Assembly: GCF_018476905.1 (NCBI RefSeq)
Contig: NZ_JAHCVK010000001.1
Location: 372,001 to 436,000 of the forward strand
Origin: Geomobilimonas luticola
Lineage (GTDB): Bacteria > Desulfobacterota > Desulfuromonadia > Geobacterales > Geobacteraceae
Direction: 5' to 3'
Length of the DNA stretch: 64,000 nt
Shown: in pieces, positions 1 through 7,334 of the stretch
Layout of the letters: each line of letters starts with the position of its first letter
Numbering within the stretch: the stretch's first letter is position 1
Translations under genes and position numbers: made by a program
The notes under the pieces: model-generated
The model's input: the letters and a program-made list of their open reading frames with translations, nothing else
Database searches by the model: none
What the model was told of the DNA's origin: nothing

Positions 1-153
1 GTTCCAGCCGACACAGGCACAGAGTATAAGTGGGACGGTAGCCAGTACCACTACAACTGGAGCACAAAGGGTTTAAATCCGGGCAAGTACCGCATCTTCG
101 CTAACCTTGAAGATGGTACACATCAGTGGGTGGACATCTGCCTGACAAAGTAG
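1..153 (+). CDS. C-terminal end of a PxKF-like domain protein (partial)
   Basis: Frame 1 is open from the window edge to a TAG stop and encodes the last 50 residues of a larger protein. The pattern of a Tyr/Trp-rich strand, a STKGLNPGKYRI turn and a final strand (DGTHQWVDICL) resembles the C-terminal PxKF-type beta domain that ends many secreted, multidomain bacterial proteins. The rest lies outside the window, so substrate and role cannot be judged. A rho-independent terminator follows 28 bases after the stop, so this is probably the last gene of its unit. The family call rests on pattern recognition only. Confidence 0.6.
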   Translation, partial: VPADTGTEYKWDGSQYHYNWSTKGLNPGKYRIFANLEDGTHQWVDICLTK

Positions 154-181
154 TCCCTTAAATGTAGTACACGCAGTAAAT

Positions 182-219
182 AAAAGCCCCGTTTCGATAG
201 ATTCGAAATGGGGCTTTTA
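182..219 (+). terminator. Rho-independent terminator
   Basis: A 15-base arm (182-196) pairs with 204-218 with one mismatch around a 7-base loop and is followed by T-rich sequence. The mirrored A-run on the left makes it plausibly bidirectional, serving both the partial gene at the left edge and the minus-strand Spy-like gene. Confidence 0.85.
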
Positions 220-259
220 TTACTTAGCATGGCTCAAAACCCGCATCAGCCAACAGCCA

Positions 260-754
260 TCACGGCCTCTTCATCTTCCTCGCCGGCTTTTTCTGCGCCT
301 TCATGGGCATCAGCTTCTTCATCTTCTGGAACTGCGCATCCGTCAGGATGGTCCGCGCTTCCTTCATGGATTTCAGCATCTCCAGGTGGTGGGTCGTCTT
401 GATGTCCGCAATCTTTTTCACCGCGGCATTCGCCTTCTCCAGGTCGAAATCCTTCACCTCCATGATCTCCATCAGTTCGATCTCGGCAACCTTCAGGTCC
501 GCCTTGAACTGGGCCTGCTTTTTCTGCATTTCCCGGTGGATGGGGGTCAGCTTGGCGACCTGCTCATCGGAAAGCCCGATTTTGTCCGCATTCGTGAGAC
601 ACATCCCCATCATGGTCCCCATCCGGTCCATTCCTCCCATCCCCGGCATCGGTCCCCACCCCGCCCCGCTCCCCTTCACGGGCGCATCCATCTGGGAAAA
701 CGCGGGTGCAGCAAAGGCCACCGCCAGGAACAGTGCCACGACTGTTCTTTTCAT
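260..754 (-). CDS. Spy/CpxP-like periplasmic protein
   Basis: A 164-residue exported protein. It begins with a signal peptide (MKRTVVALFLAVAFAAPAFS), then a Gly/Met-rich stretch (PMPGMGGMDRMGTMMGM), then an all-helical Lys/Glu/Met-rich domain with LSDEQV and LTDAQF, the LTxxQ-type repeats of the Spy/CpxP family. Spy and CpxP are periplasmic chaperones or stress sensors, and Met-rich relatives are linked to metal stress. The tail is strongly basic. I chose the ATG at 754 because a GGGGGAG Shine-Dalgarno lies 6 bases upstream; another ATG at 760 abuts that site and is poorly spaced. No partner genes sit beside it. The fold call is fairly safe, the ligand unknown. Confidence 0.7.
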   Translation of the reverse strand: MKRTVVALFLAVAFAAPAFSQMDAPVKGSGAGWGPMPGMGGMDRMGTMMGMCLTNADKIGLSDEQVAKLTPIHREMQKKQAQFKADLKVAEIELMEIMEVKDFDLEKANAAVKKIADIKTTHHLEMLKSMKEARTILTDAQFQKMKKLMPMKAQKKPARKMKRP

Positions 755-968
755 GTTCATCTCCCCCTTGCTTTGATTAGTACGTCCTTATATCTATTAC
801 TGCAAAACGGGGGATAGTCAAGGAAGGGTGGTGCGGCTAGTGCCGTCAACAACGTGGCTCCCCGGCGCAGATGAAAGCAGGCACGGGGAAGAAAGAATAA
901 GGGCTGGATGGTGACCGGGTGCGGTTCATCGCGACGCGGTCCCGCTGACCTCAATGTCCTCGATGAGG

Positions 969-2570
969 CTACAAGGTAACGTCCTGTGCTGACATGGTGA
1001 AGTAAACGGTCGCCCCTTTGCCCAGCTCGCTTTCGGCCCACACCCGCCCTCCGTGGCGACGGATGATTCGCTCCACCGTGGCAAGACCTATCCCGAAACC
1101 TATGACTTTCTCGGCGCCAGGGAGACGCTGAAAAGGGACAAAGAGTCTGTCCGCGCCCTCCTTTACAAAACCACTTCCATTGTCTCGGACGAAATAAGCC
1201 GACACCCCGTCGATATCGGCTACACCGAACTCAATGACGACCTTCTCTTGCTCACTGGTGTACTTCCAGGCATTGCCGAGAAGATTATCCAGGACCAAGC
1301 GCAGAAGACTTGCATCAGCATAGGCCTTGAGGCCGTCGGCGATCCGGAAGTCTACCTGCCGCTCGGGCTCAGTCAGAGTAATCTCCGCAATCGCCTCATG
1401 GGCCATCCTGCTAAGGTCAGTCTCGACGCGGAGCGGTTCGACGTAACCAATGCGTGAGAAATTGAGCAGAGCACCAATGAGTTTATCCATCCGCAAAGTC
1501 ACCTGGCGGATACTCTCGAGATCAGCTCTGGATTCCTCCGGGCGATCCGTGCCATGCAGCATTATGATTTTCTGGCAGATCAGGCTGATAACGTTCAACG
1601 GTTGGCGCAGATCGTGAGCAACTGTGAAATTGAACGTCTCCAGTTCCTTGTTGCTGACCTCCAACTCGGCAGCTCGCGTCGCTATTTCGGCGTTCAGCCT
1701 CTGAATCTCAACCTCTGCCTGCTTGAGATCAGAGATATCCTGGCAGACCACCAGAATATTGAGCGAACCGTGTATGTCGTAAACCCCTTGTGCTATTTCA
1801 AGCACCCACACCCGAGAGCCATTTTTCCGGACTGTCTGGAACTGCAACCGGTGCACCTGATTGGGGTTTTTGAGACACCACCGTAACTGCTCGGCAACTG
1901 AGAAGCGGTCATCTTCGTGGATCAGAATCTGTATCGACTGGCTTTCCAGTTCGGCTGGGATATAACCCAGAAAGCTTGCACCAAGTGGACTGACTAAGAG
2001 CATAGTCAACTCGGCATTGAGAGTAAATATCATGCTTGGGTTGTTAGTAAACAAGGTTCGATAGTATTCTTCACTGACGCGTAAAGCTTCTTCAGCGTCA
2101 GTGCGTCCAGAGATGTCGCGTGTCACTTTGGAGAACCCCAGCATTTTTCCACGTTCATCACGTAGCGTGGTAAATATCACCTCGGCCCAGAACCTGCTCC
2201 CGTCTTTGTGGACCTGCCATCCCTCGTCGGTGATCTGTCCCTTGGCTGTGGCGATTTTGAGCAGGTCCTCAGGCTTGCCGGCGCTTCTGTCCTCTTCGGT
2301 ATAAAAACAGGAGAAATGTTTGCCGACGATCTCCTCAACCCGATAGCCTTTCATGTGCTCAGCTCCCGCATTCCAACTCTGGACGTTCCCTTTTATATCC
2401 AGCGTGTAAATCGCGAAATCTTTAAATCGTTCAACATGCCTAAATTGTTCGTCTTTTATCTTAAGTGGTTGTGCCAGACGTGCTTTTTCCAGGTCAATAT
2501 TGGGTGTGGACATGGGTCCTCCAGGTGAGTCAGCAACCCCCTGTCCATGATTACCGTTTTCTTGACTCAT
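969..2570 (-). CDS. PAS-domain sensor histidine kinase (orphan)
   Basis: A 533-residue cytoplasmic kinase with no membrane segment. Two PAS domains (about residues 45-160 and 170-295, the first with PAC-like WAEVIFTTLRDERGKMLGFSKVTRDI) precede a short coiled coil, a HisKA domain with the phospho-acceptor at His319 (VAHDLRQPL) and a HATPase_c domain with N box (NLLGNAWKY), DNGSGF and FGIGLATVERI. The sequence following the acceptor His places it with the phytochrome-like/HWE-adjacent PAS kinases. I chose the ATG at 2570 because AAGGAG sits 6 bases upstream; a TTG start at 2603 would add 11 residues. No response regulator adjoins it, so the partner is unknown. It follows the toxin-antitoxin genes by 43 bases. 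Confidence 0.85.
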   Translation of the reverse strand: MSQENGNHGQGVADSPGGPMSTPNIDLEKARLAQPLKIKDEQFRHVERFKDFAIYTLDIKGNVQSWNAGAEHMKGYRVEEIVGKHFSCFYTEEDRSAGKPEDLLKIATAKGQITDEGWQVHKDGSRFWAEVIFTTLRDERGKMLGFSKVTRDISGRTDAEEALRVSEEYYRTLFTNNPSMIFTLNAELTMLLVSPLGASFLGYIPAELESQSIQILIHEDDRFSVAEQLRWCLKNPNQVHRLQFQTVRKNGSRVWVLEIAQGVYDIHGSLNILVVCQDISDLKQAEVEIQRLNAEIATRAAELEVSNKELETFNFTVAHDLRQPLNVISLICQKIIMLHGTDRPEESRADLESIRQVTLRMDKLIGALLNFSRIGYVEPLRVETDLSRMAHEAIAEITLTEPERQVDFRIADGLKAYADASLLRLVLDNLLGNAWKYTSEQEKVVIEFGVADIDGVSAYFVRDNGSGFVKEGADRLFVPFQRLPGAEKVIGFGIGLATVERIIRRHGGRVWAESELGKGATVYFTMSAQDVTL

Positions 2571-2613
2571 CTGCTTCTCCTTTTCACTTTCGTCGTGTGC
2601 CAACGGGGGATAG

Positions 2614-2952
2614 CTAACCGGCGCGCAGCTTTTTTGCGCGACCGGTTGAGCGCTTGGTGGGACGTGATACGGTCTCGACGAGCCGTCCGCTGGCGTATTT
2701 GTGAACGATACTGGCGATCAGCGTCTGGTAGGGCATACCTTCTTCAGCAGCCCTCATTTGGATATCTTCGAGGTCCCGAGAAGACAGCCGGATGTTTATT
2801 CGTTTATCTTTGGTGAGGGTGGCTGCAGCACTCGATGCATAGCGGGCAATCTCGTCATCAAGATTAGGCACCGATTTCCACTCTCCGCTCTCATATGATT
2901 TGAGGATTTCGTCGTCGTATTCTTTTTCTTCAGCTTTTAATTTCCTACTCAT
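2614..2952 (-). CDS. BrnA/CopG-type antitoxin
   Basis: A 112-residue protein. The N-terminal half is acidic and Lys-rich (KLKAEEKEYDDEILKSYESGEWKSV), typical of the region that wraps the toxin. The C-terminal part (KRINIRLSSRDLEDIQMRAAEEGMPYQTLIASI; KDKRINIRLSS as the beta strand) fits a ribbon-helix-helix DNA-binding domain, followed by a basic tail. It overlaps the upstream toxin gene by 8 bases, the usual coupling in type II toxin-antitoxin pairs, though here the toxin comes first as in brnT-brnA. It probably represses its own promoter at 3239-3267. Confidence 0.75.
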   Translation of the reverse strand: MSRKLKAEEKEYDDEILKSYESGEWKSVPNLDDEIARYASSAAATLTKDKRINIRLSSRDLEDIQMRAAEEGMPYQTLIASIVHKYASGRLVETVSRPTKRSTGRAKKLRAG

Positions 2953-3232
2953 TGCTCTTCCCCTTTGAAATATACGTCTTAGTTGCGCTTCGACTCGGGA
3001 TGACCGTCTTCAGAAAGATTCCTCCATCTGTTTCCACAAAAGGAACCAAGAAGGTGTAGTCACGAATCCGGACGATAAAAATGCGCTGGTTGGCATATTT
3101 CTCCTTATTTAGGTGTTCGACCACATCAAGGAGCGCCCCTTGCGAAATTGCCACCAGCACTTCCTCGAAGGAAATCCCTCGCTCAGTCTTGAGGGCCAAG
3201 TTCTTGTCGGAGTTCCAGTTGATAGGCTTCAT
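2945..3232 (-). CDS. BrnT/DUF4258-like toxin
   Basis: A 95-residue small protein. It has INWNSDKNLALKTERGISFEEVLVAI near the start and RIFIVRIRDYTFLVPFVETDGGIFLKTVIPSR near the end, the arrangement seen in BrnT-like toxins, which adopt a RelE-like RNase fold: a short strand plus helix, then an antiparallel sheet ending in a conserved Arg-Ser. It is the first gene of a two-gene operon with the antitoxin, overlapping it by 8 bases. RNase activity is inferred from the family. The pair lies in an AT-richer accessory stretch next to the origin genes, consistent with acquisition by transfer. Confidence 0.7.
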   Translation of the reverse strand: MKPINWNSDKNLALKTERGISFEEVLVAISQGALLDVVEHLNKEKYANQRIFIVRIRDYTFLVPFVETDGGIFLKTVIPSRSATKTYISKGKSNE

Positions 3233-3238
3233 ATTGAT

Positions 3239-3267
3239 ATCATACCTTCTTGTGTGCCTTTTGTCAT
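3239..3267 (-). promoter_or_regulatory. Candidate sigma70 promoter of the toxin-antitoxin operon
   Basis: On the minus strand ATGACA (3262-3267) is followed after 17 bases by TATGAT (3239-3244), close to the -35/-10 consensus. The -10 ends only 6 bases before the toxin ATG, so the transcript would be almost leaderless; an 8-base palindrome (TGATATCA) overlaps it and could be an autoregulation site. Confidence 0.45.
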
Positions 3268-3343
3268 CGTATTCGTTTTTCGTGCAACGTCTAAAGGCAC
3301 CAGCTGCGGAGCGTAAGCGGAGACCGCTGTTGCCGCTGGTTGA

Positions 3344-3880
3344 TCATTCATACGGCTGAGACAAGAGGTCCAACAGTCTCAAGTTAATTCCTGGTGCAGG
3401 AAACGCATTACTCTTCCTTGTCTTGTAATGCACGTCTGATATTCGCCACCCACTCTTAGTTTTCTGGGTGTTAAATTCGATTTTCATCACGTCTTTTTCG
3501 CCGCTCTGGTCATATGTTACAGTCACGACGTCTTTCCCTGGCTTCCCATCTATCCTTATATTGGTGATTCCGTCAGGGTCCTGGCTGCCGCAAAGGAGGA
3601 CAAAATCCAGGTGCCCGAGGTCTTTCGTTTTTATCTCGTGCTTTCGATCCTTCTTTATTAGTTCAGCTAACTTGGGTGTGAAGTAGCGATTCAACACTTG
3701 GATGGGCTGATCAATGAGGAGCTTCTTCGAGTTGCTCACAGACTTGAGTTCCCAGCCAAAGTCTCGATACAGCGATTGGACGACATTTTCAGGGGGTTCA
3801 GGTTGACTGGAATTTGCAGCATAAGTAATTGTGGCACATACGAGAATAAGTACTGAAAGGAGCGAGATCAGGAATTTCAT
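3344..3880 (-). CDS. Secreted DUF3828-like protein
   Basis: A 178-residue exported protein. A clear signal peptide (MKFLISLLSVLILVCATITYA) is followed by a domain matching the pattern of DUF3828: PENVVQSLYRDFGWE near the start, a long helix with YFTPKLAELIKKD, then strands including GSQDPDGITNIRIDG and a final WRISDVHY. The biochemical role of DUF3828 is not established. It stands alone, 110 bases upstream of the toxin gene in the same orientation, with no obvious promoter that I can call. Confidence 0.65.
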   Translation of the reverse strand: MKFLISLLSVLILVCATITYAANSSQPEPPENVVQSLYRDFGWELKSVSNSKKLLIDQPIQVLNRYFTPKLAELIKKDRKHEIKTKDLGHLDFVLLCGSQDPDGITNIRIDGKPGKDVVTVTYDQSGEKDVMKIEFNTQKTKSGWRISDVHYKTRKSNAFPAPGINLRLLDLLSQPYE

Positions 3881-4498
3881 GGTTTTCCTTATTTTTATTT
3901 GATCAACTAGCTATTAGTAGGTTTCCCTATATAGGCCATTTATTACCTATATGAGGAATTTATGCCCAATATAGGTAAGCAGGAATGTTCCCTATACCGG
4001 GAACTTCCCAAAACCTTCTTCATTCCCTTACAACCCGTTCCATCAACTCCTTGTCACCCCGTATCAACCCCCACCGCACTCGCCAGAGCTTCTGCACCGG
4101 ATCCCACTTCGCACCAACACCTTTCAGTCGATCTCTCAGTGCTTTCATTGAGAATGGAACCTGTATGCTGCCCTCAAAACAATTAGCTGTTTCTTACATA
4201 GTACGAAAACAATTTGGGTGCAAGGAATATATAGTTGCCCGAATATTTACGAGAAAAGGGCGCGAGAATCATGACCGAGGGAAAGCCGAATTCTGCACAA
4301 AAACAAGGCAAATCCCGGCCTTCAAATTTCGATTTTGACGGCTTTTTTCGTAACGAGCCAGGGGAAGGGTTTCGCGGGGGTGCGCGGCAGCTTACGGCAA
4401 AGATTTGGCGGGAATATTAAAATTTCGGGTTTTGGACGCTTTTCAGGTTAAGCGGAGAGTGGTCTCGGCAAGGGATGGCGGCACATCACCCCTAAAAT
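3881..4498. other. 618-base gap without a convincing gene
   Basis: The only open frames are short and lack good ribosome sites; the best, starting at 4271, would be 48 codons with no recognisable motif. The left third is AT-rich with clustered CCTATA-type motifs (listed separately). No terminator is evident for the minus-strand rsmG that ends at 4499. In many bacteria rsmG is followed by parA and parB; they are absent here. Confidence 0.6.
3926..4004. repeat. Cluster of short CCTATA-type palindromic motifs
   Basis: Within 79 bases there are CCTATATAGG (3926-3935, a perfect palindrome), CCTATATGAGG (3946-3956), CCCAATATAGG (3965-3975) and GTTCCC-TATACC-GGGAAC (3987-4004, a perfect 6-base inverted repeat). 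Their spacing is about 20 bases. They could be operator half-sites upstream of the DUF3828 gene or remnants of an element boundary. Confidence 0.45.
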
Positions 4499-5152
4499 TT
4501 ACAACCGTTCGATGATAACCAGGGCCCGGGCATCGCCGCTAATGGGGAGGGGGAATTCCACCACCTCGTCTACCCGCAGCCCCAGGTCGGCAAGGGGGCG
4601 CTCGGCGGCGTGGACTTCATCCTTCCCACCCCTCCCCTTCATGGCGACGATCTTTCCCGTCCCCTTGACGAGGGGGAGCGCCATCCGGGCGAAGGTGGGG
4701 ATGTCGGAAAAGGCGCGGGAGACGGCCCAGTCGAAATGGCCGGCGTAGGTTCCCGCCAGTTCCTCCCCCCGGACGTGGAGCGCGTCGAAATGGTGGAGGC
4801 CGAGGAGGCGGGCGGCATGGCGTTGGAAAATGATCTTCTTCTCCACCGCGTCCACGGAGACGACGTGCAGGTCGTGGCGGACGATCTTGACGGGGAGCGC
4901 GGGGAAACCTCCCCCCGAGCCGATATCCAGCAACGCCCCCTTGCTGCCGATGACCCTGAGGAGGGTGAGGGAATCGAGGAAGTGCTTGACGACGATATCC
5001 TCGTCCCCCCGGATGGCGGTGAGGTTGATCTTCCGGCTCCACTTGGCGAGCTCGGCCGCCAGCAGGTAAAATTTCCCCAGCTCAGCGCTGGTGAGCTGAA
5101 GACCAAGCTGCGTCAGGCCGCGGCTGAACAGTTCTTTCGCCCGTTCGTTCAC
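4499..5152 (-). CDS. rsmG: 16S rRNA (guanine-527-N7)-methyltransferase RsmG
   Basis: A 217-residue class I SAM methyltransferase that modifies G527 of 16S rRNA. The SAM-binding loop is LLDIGSGGGFP at residues 74-84, and NLTAIR at 43-48 is a family hallmark. Length matches RsmG/GidB. It starts with GTG at 5152, overlapping the mnmG stop by four bases (GTGA), so the two are translationally coupled. Loss of rsmG gives low-level streptomycin resistance in known bacteria. It ends the minus-strand origin operon. Confidence 0.96.
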   Translation of the reverse strand: MNERAKELFSRGLTQLGLQLTSAELGKFYLLAAELAKWSRKINLTAIRGDEDIVVKHFLDSLTLLRVIGSKGALLDIGSGGGFPALPVKIVRHDLHVVSVDAVEKKIIFQRHAARLLGLHHFDALHVRGEELAGTYAGHFDWAVSRAFSDIPTFARMALPLVKGTGKIVAMKGRGGKDEVHAAERPLADLGLRVDEVVEFPLPISGDARALVIIERL

Positions 5153-7023
5153 TGGCCGCTCCGGACCTTGAGGGCGATTGCAACGATGCCGACGGCGGCG
5201 GGAGTGACGCCGGAGATGCGTGAGGCCTGTCCCAGGGTGTCGGGACGGAATTTCTGGAGCTTTTCCCGCACCTCGGCGGTGATCCCCGCCAACGCCGCGT
5301 AGTCGAAGTCGGCCGGTATCCGGGTGTGCTCCATCTTCCGGCTCCGCTCAACCTGCTCCAGCTGCCGGTCGATGTACCCCTGGTATTTCACCTGGATCTC
5401 CACCTGTTCCTGCACCGATGCCGGCACGTCTCCCGACGCGGCGTCGAAGCGGGCCAGTTCCCCGTAGGTGATGTCGGGACGGCGCAGCAGCTGCTCCAGG
5501 GTGACAGCGTTCTGCAGGTCGGTGAAGCCGAACTCCGCCTTGAGCGCCTCGTCCATCTCGGAGCGGACCAGCCGGGTCTCCCGCACGCGCGCGAGTTCAA
5601 CACCTATCTGCTCCCGCTTCAGGAGAAACCGCCCGTACTCCTCTTCCCGCACCAGCCCTATTTCGTGCCCCTTCTCCCGCAGCCGCAGATCCGCGTTGTC
5701 CTCCCGCAGGAGCAGACGGTATTCGGCACGGGAGGTGAACATCCGGTACGGCTCCCGGGTGCCGAGGGTGACCAGGTCGTCGATCATGACCCCGATGTAG
5801 GCGTCACTCCGGTCGAGCACCAGCGGTTCCCGCCCCCGCACGCGAAGGGCCGCATTGATCCCGGCCATGAGCCCCTGAGCCGCCGCCTCTTCGTAACCGG
5901 AAGTGCCGTTGATCTGGCCGGCATGGTAGAGGTTTCCGAGCAGCTTGGTCTCCAGGGAGCCGTGGAGCTGGATCGGATCCACGTAGTCGTACTCGATGGC
6001 GTAGGCGGGGCGCATGATTTCCACCCGTTCCAGCCCCTCGATGCTCCGGTAGAAGGCAAACTGGACGTCGATGGGAAGGGAGGTGGAAAGTCCGGAAGGA
6101 TAGACCTCCACCGTCTCCCGTCCTTCCGGTTCGATGAAGGTCTGGTGCCGGTTCTTGTCCGGGAAGCGGACCACCTTGTCCTCGATGGAGGGACAGTAGC
6201 GCGGGCCAATCCCCTCGATGATCCCCGCGTAGAGGGGTGAGCGGTCGAGCCCCCCACGGATGATGTCGTGGGAGCGCTCGTTGGTGTAAGCGATGTGACA
6301 TGCTACCTGGGGCTGGTCGATCCGCTCGGTGGAAAAGGAAAAGGGGATGGGAGGATCGTCGCCGTACTGGGGCTCCAGGCGGCCGAAGTCGATGGTCCGG
6401 CCATCGAGACGGGCCGGGGTTCCAGTCTTGAGCCGGCCGACAGTGAAGCCCAGGTCCCGCAACTGGTCGGAAAGGCCGATGGCGGGAAGATCCCCTGCCC
6501 TCCCCCCGGGATAATGGGTGAGCCCGATGTGGATGAGCCCCCGCATGAAGGTACCGGTGGTGAGGACGACGGTGGTGCCGGCGAAGCGGACTTCGGCCTT
6601 GGTGTCCACGCCGACCACCCTCCCCTCTTCGACATGGAGCCCGATCACCTCACCCTGCTTCAGGTCCAGGTTCGGCTCCGACTCCAGCACATGCTTCATC
6701 CGGAGCCGGTAGAGCTGCTTGTCGGCCTGGGCACGGGAAGCGCGCACCGCAGGCCCCTTGCGCGTATTGAGGATGCGGAACTGGATGCCGGTGGCGTCGA
6801 TGTTTTTCGCCATCTCCCCGCCCAGTGCATCGATCTCCTTGACCAGGTGCCCCTTGGCAAGTCCGCCGATGGCAGGGTTACAAGACATGAGCGCAATGGC
6901 ATCGAGATTGATAGTCAGGAGCAGGGTACTGCACCCCATCCGGGCTGCGGCAAGGGCTGCCTCGCACCCGGCGTGTCCGGCACCGACCACAATCACTTCG
7001 TATTTCTTATCGTAAACGATCAC
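5149..7023 (-). CDS. mnmG: tRNA uridine-34 5-carboxymethylaminomethyl synthesis enzyme MnmG (GidA)
   Basis: A 624-residue FAD protein that acts with MnmE to install the cmnm5 modification at U34 of certain tRNAs. The dinucleotide-binding motif VVGAGHAGCEAALAA is at residues 12-26, the family signature MSCNPAIGGLAKGHL follows, and the C-terminal helical domain ends with the MnmE/tRNA-binding region. Length is typical. The partner gene mnmE lies just upstream in the same orientation, separated by 311 bases that hold an inverted repeat and a parS-like site. Confidence 0.97.
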   Translation of the reverse strand: MIVYDKKYEVIVVGAGHAGCEAALAAARMGCSTLLLTINLDAIALMSCNPAIGGLAKGHLVKEIDALGGEMAKNIDATGIQFRILNTRKGPAVRASRAQADKQLYRLRMKHVLESEPNLDLKQGEVIGLHVEEGRVVGVDTKAEVRFAGTTVVLTTGTFMRGLIHIGLTHYPGGRAGDLPAIGLSDQLRDLGFTVGRLKTGTPARLDGRTIDFGRLEPQYGDDPPIPFSFSTERIDQPQVACHIAYTNERSHDIIRGGLDRSPLYAGIIEGIGPRYCPSIEDKVVRFPDKNRHQTFIEPEGRETVEVYPSGLSTSLPIDVQFAFYRSIEGLERVEIMRPAYAIEYDYVDPIQLHGSLETKLLGNLYHAGQINGTSGYEEAAAQGLMAGINAALRVRGREPLVLDRSDAYIGVMIDDLVTLGTREPYRMFTSRAEYRLLLREDNADLRLREKGHEIGLVREEEYGRFLLKREQIGVELARVRETRLVRSEMDEALKAEFGFTDLQNAVTLEQLLRRPDITYGELARFDAASGDVPASVQEQVEIQVKYQGYIDRQLEQVERSRKMEHTRIPADFDYAALAGITAEVREKLQKFRPDTLGQASRISGVTPAAVGIVAIALKVRSGQ

Positions 7024-7060
7024 CTGCGAACCTCACACAATCACTCAACCTGAAAAGCAT

Positions 7061-7192
7061 TTGGACACGGAAAAGTCGGAAAAACCGGGATAACTGCGGA
7101 TTATAATCAAAACCTGAACATACCCTCCGAATGAAACCTTAAATACAGGGTTTATCCGACCTTATCCGTGGTTTCCGGTTTTTCCGTGTTCC
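7061..7192. repeat. Intergenic inverted repeat, ACACGGA type
   Basis: The left arm (starting TTGGACACGGAAAAGTCGG) is the imperfect reverse complement of the right arm, which ends near 7192 with TTTTTCCGTGTTCCA. Arms run about 40 bases with small gaps. The motif style (NACACGGA, ACCGG, TNCGGAT) resembles the GxxExxY-associated family at 50547-51017 and 59388-59490, but relatedness is by inspection only. Confidence 0.6.
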
Positions 7193-7314
7193 ATTGCCTT
7201 TTTGGTTCCCACACAGGGCCGCAAACAAAGCCTCGCCAACCACGTTCCACAAACCCCATCACGGGACACTGTATCCCAGCCGTAAAACAACATCCTGCAA
7301 GGGATCAGACAAAA

Positions 7315-7330
7315 CGTTCCACGTGGAACA
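7315..7330. promoter_or_regulatory. parS-like centromere site
   Basis: CGTTCCACGTGGAACA contains the perfect 14-base palindrome GTTCCACGTGGAAC and differs from the common bacterial parS (TGTTYCACGTGRAACA) at one outer base. Its place about 4 kb from dnaA and inside the gid region is where ParB-binding sites are normally found. parA and parB are not in this window. Confidence 0.8.
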
Positions 7331-7334
7331 TTCG

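Larger units (their letters stand above)
7024..7334. other. mnmE-mnmG gap of 311 bases
   Basis: No gene. It contains a long imperfect inverted repeat (7061-7192) and a parS-like palindrome (7315-7330), both listed separately. A parS half-like GTTCCACA lies at about 7243-7250. Confidence 0.7.

Noticed and set aside
757-1041. 94-codon minus-strand ORF between the Spy-like and kinase genes
   Set aside because: Overlaps the kinase 3' end in another frame and reads as low-complexity Arg-rich sequence.
3285-3345. Possible integron attC-like fold (GTGCAAC ... GTTGATC) beside the toxin-antitoxin genes
   Set aside because: Core sites do not match RYYYAAC/GTTRRRY and no integrase or cassette array is present; it may be just another small inverted repeat.
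4235-4420. 61-codon plus-strand ORF in the gap before rsmG
   Set aside because: No good ribosome site, no motif and no neighbour context; kept only as part of the gap description.
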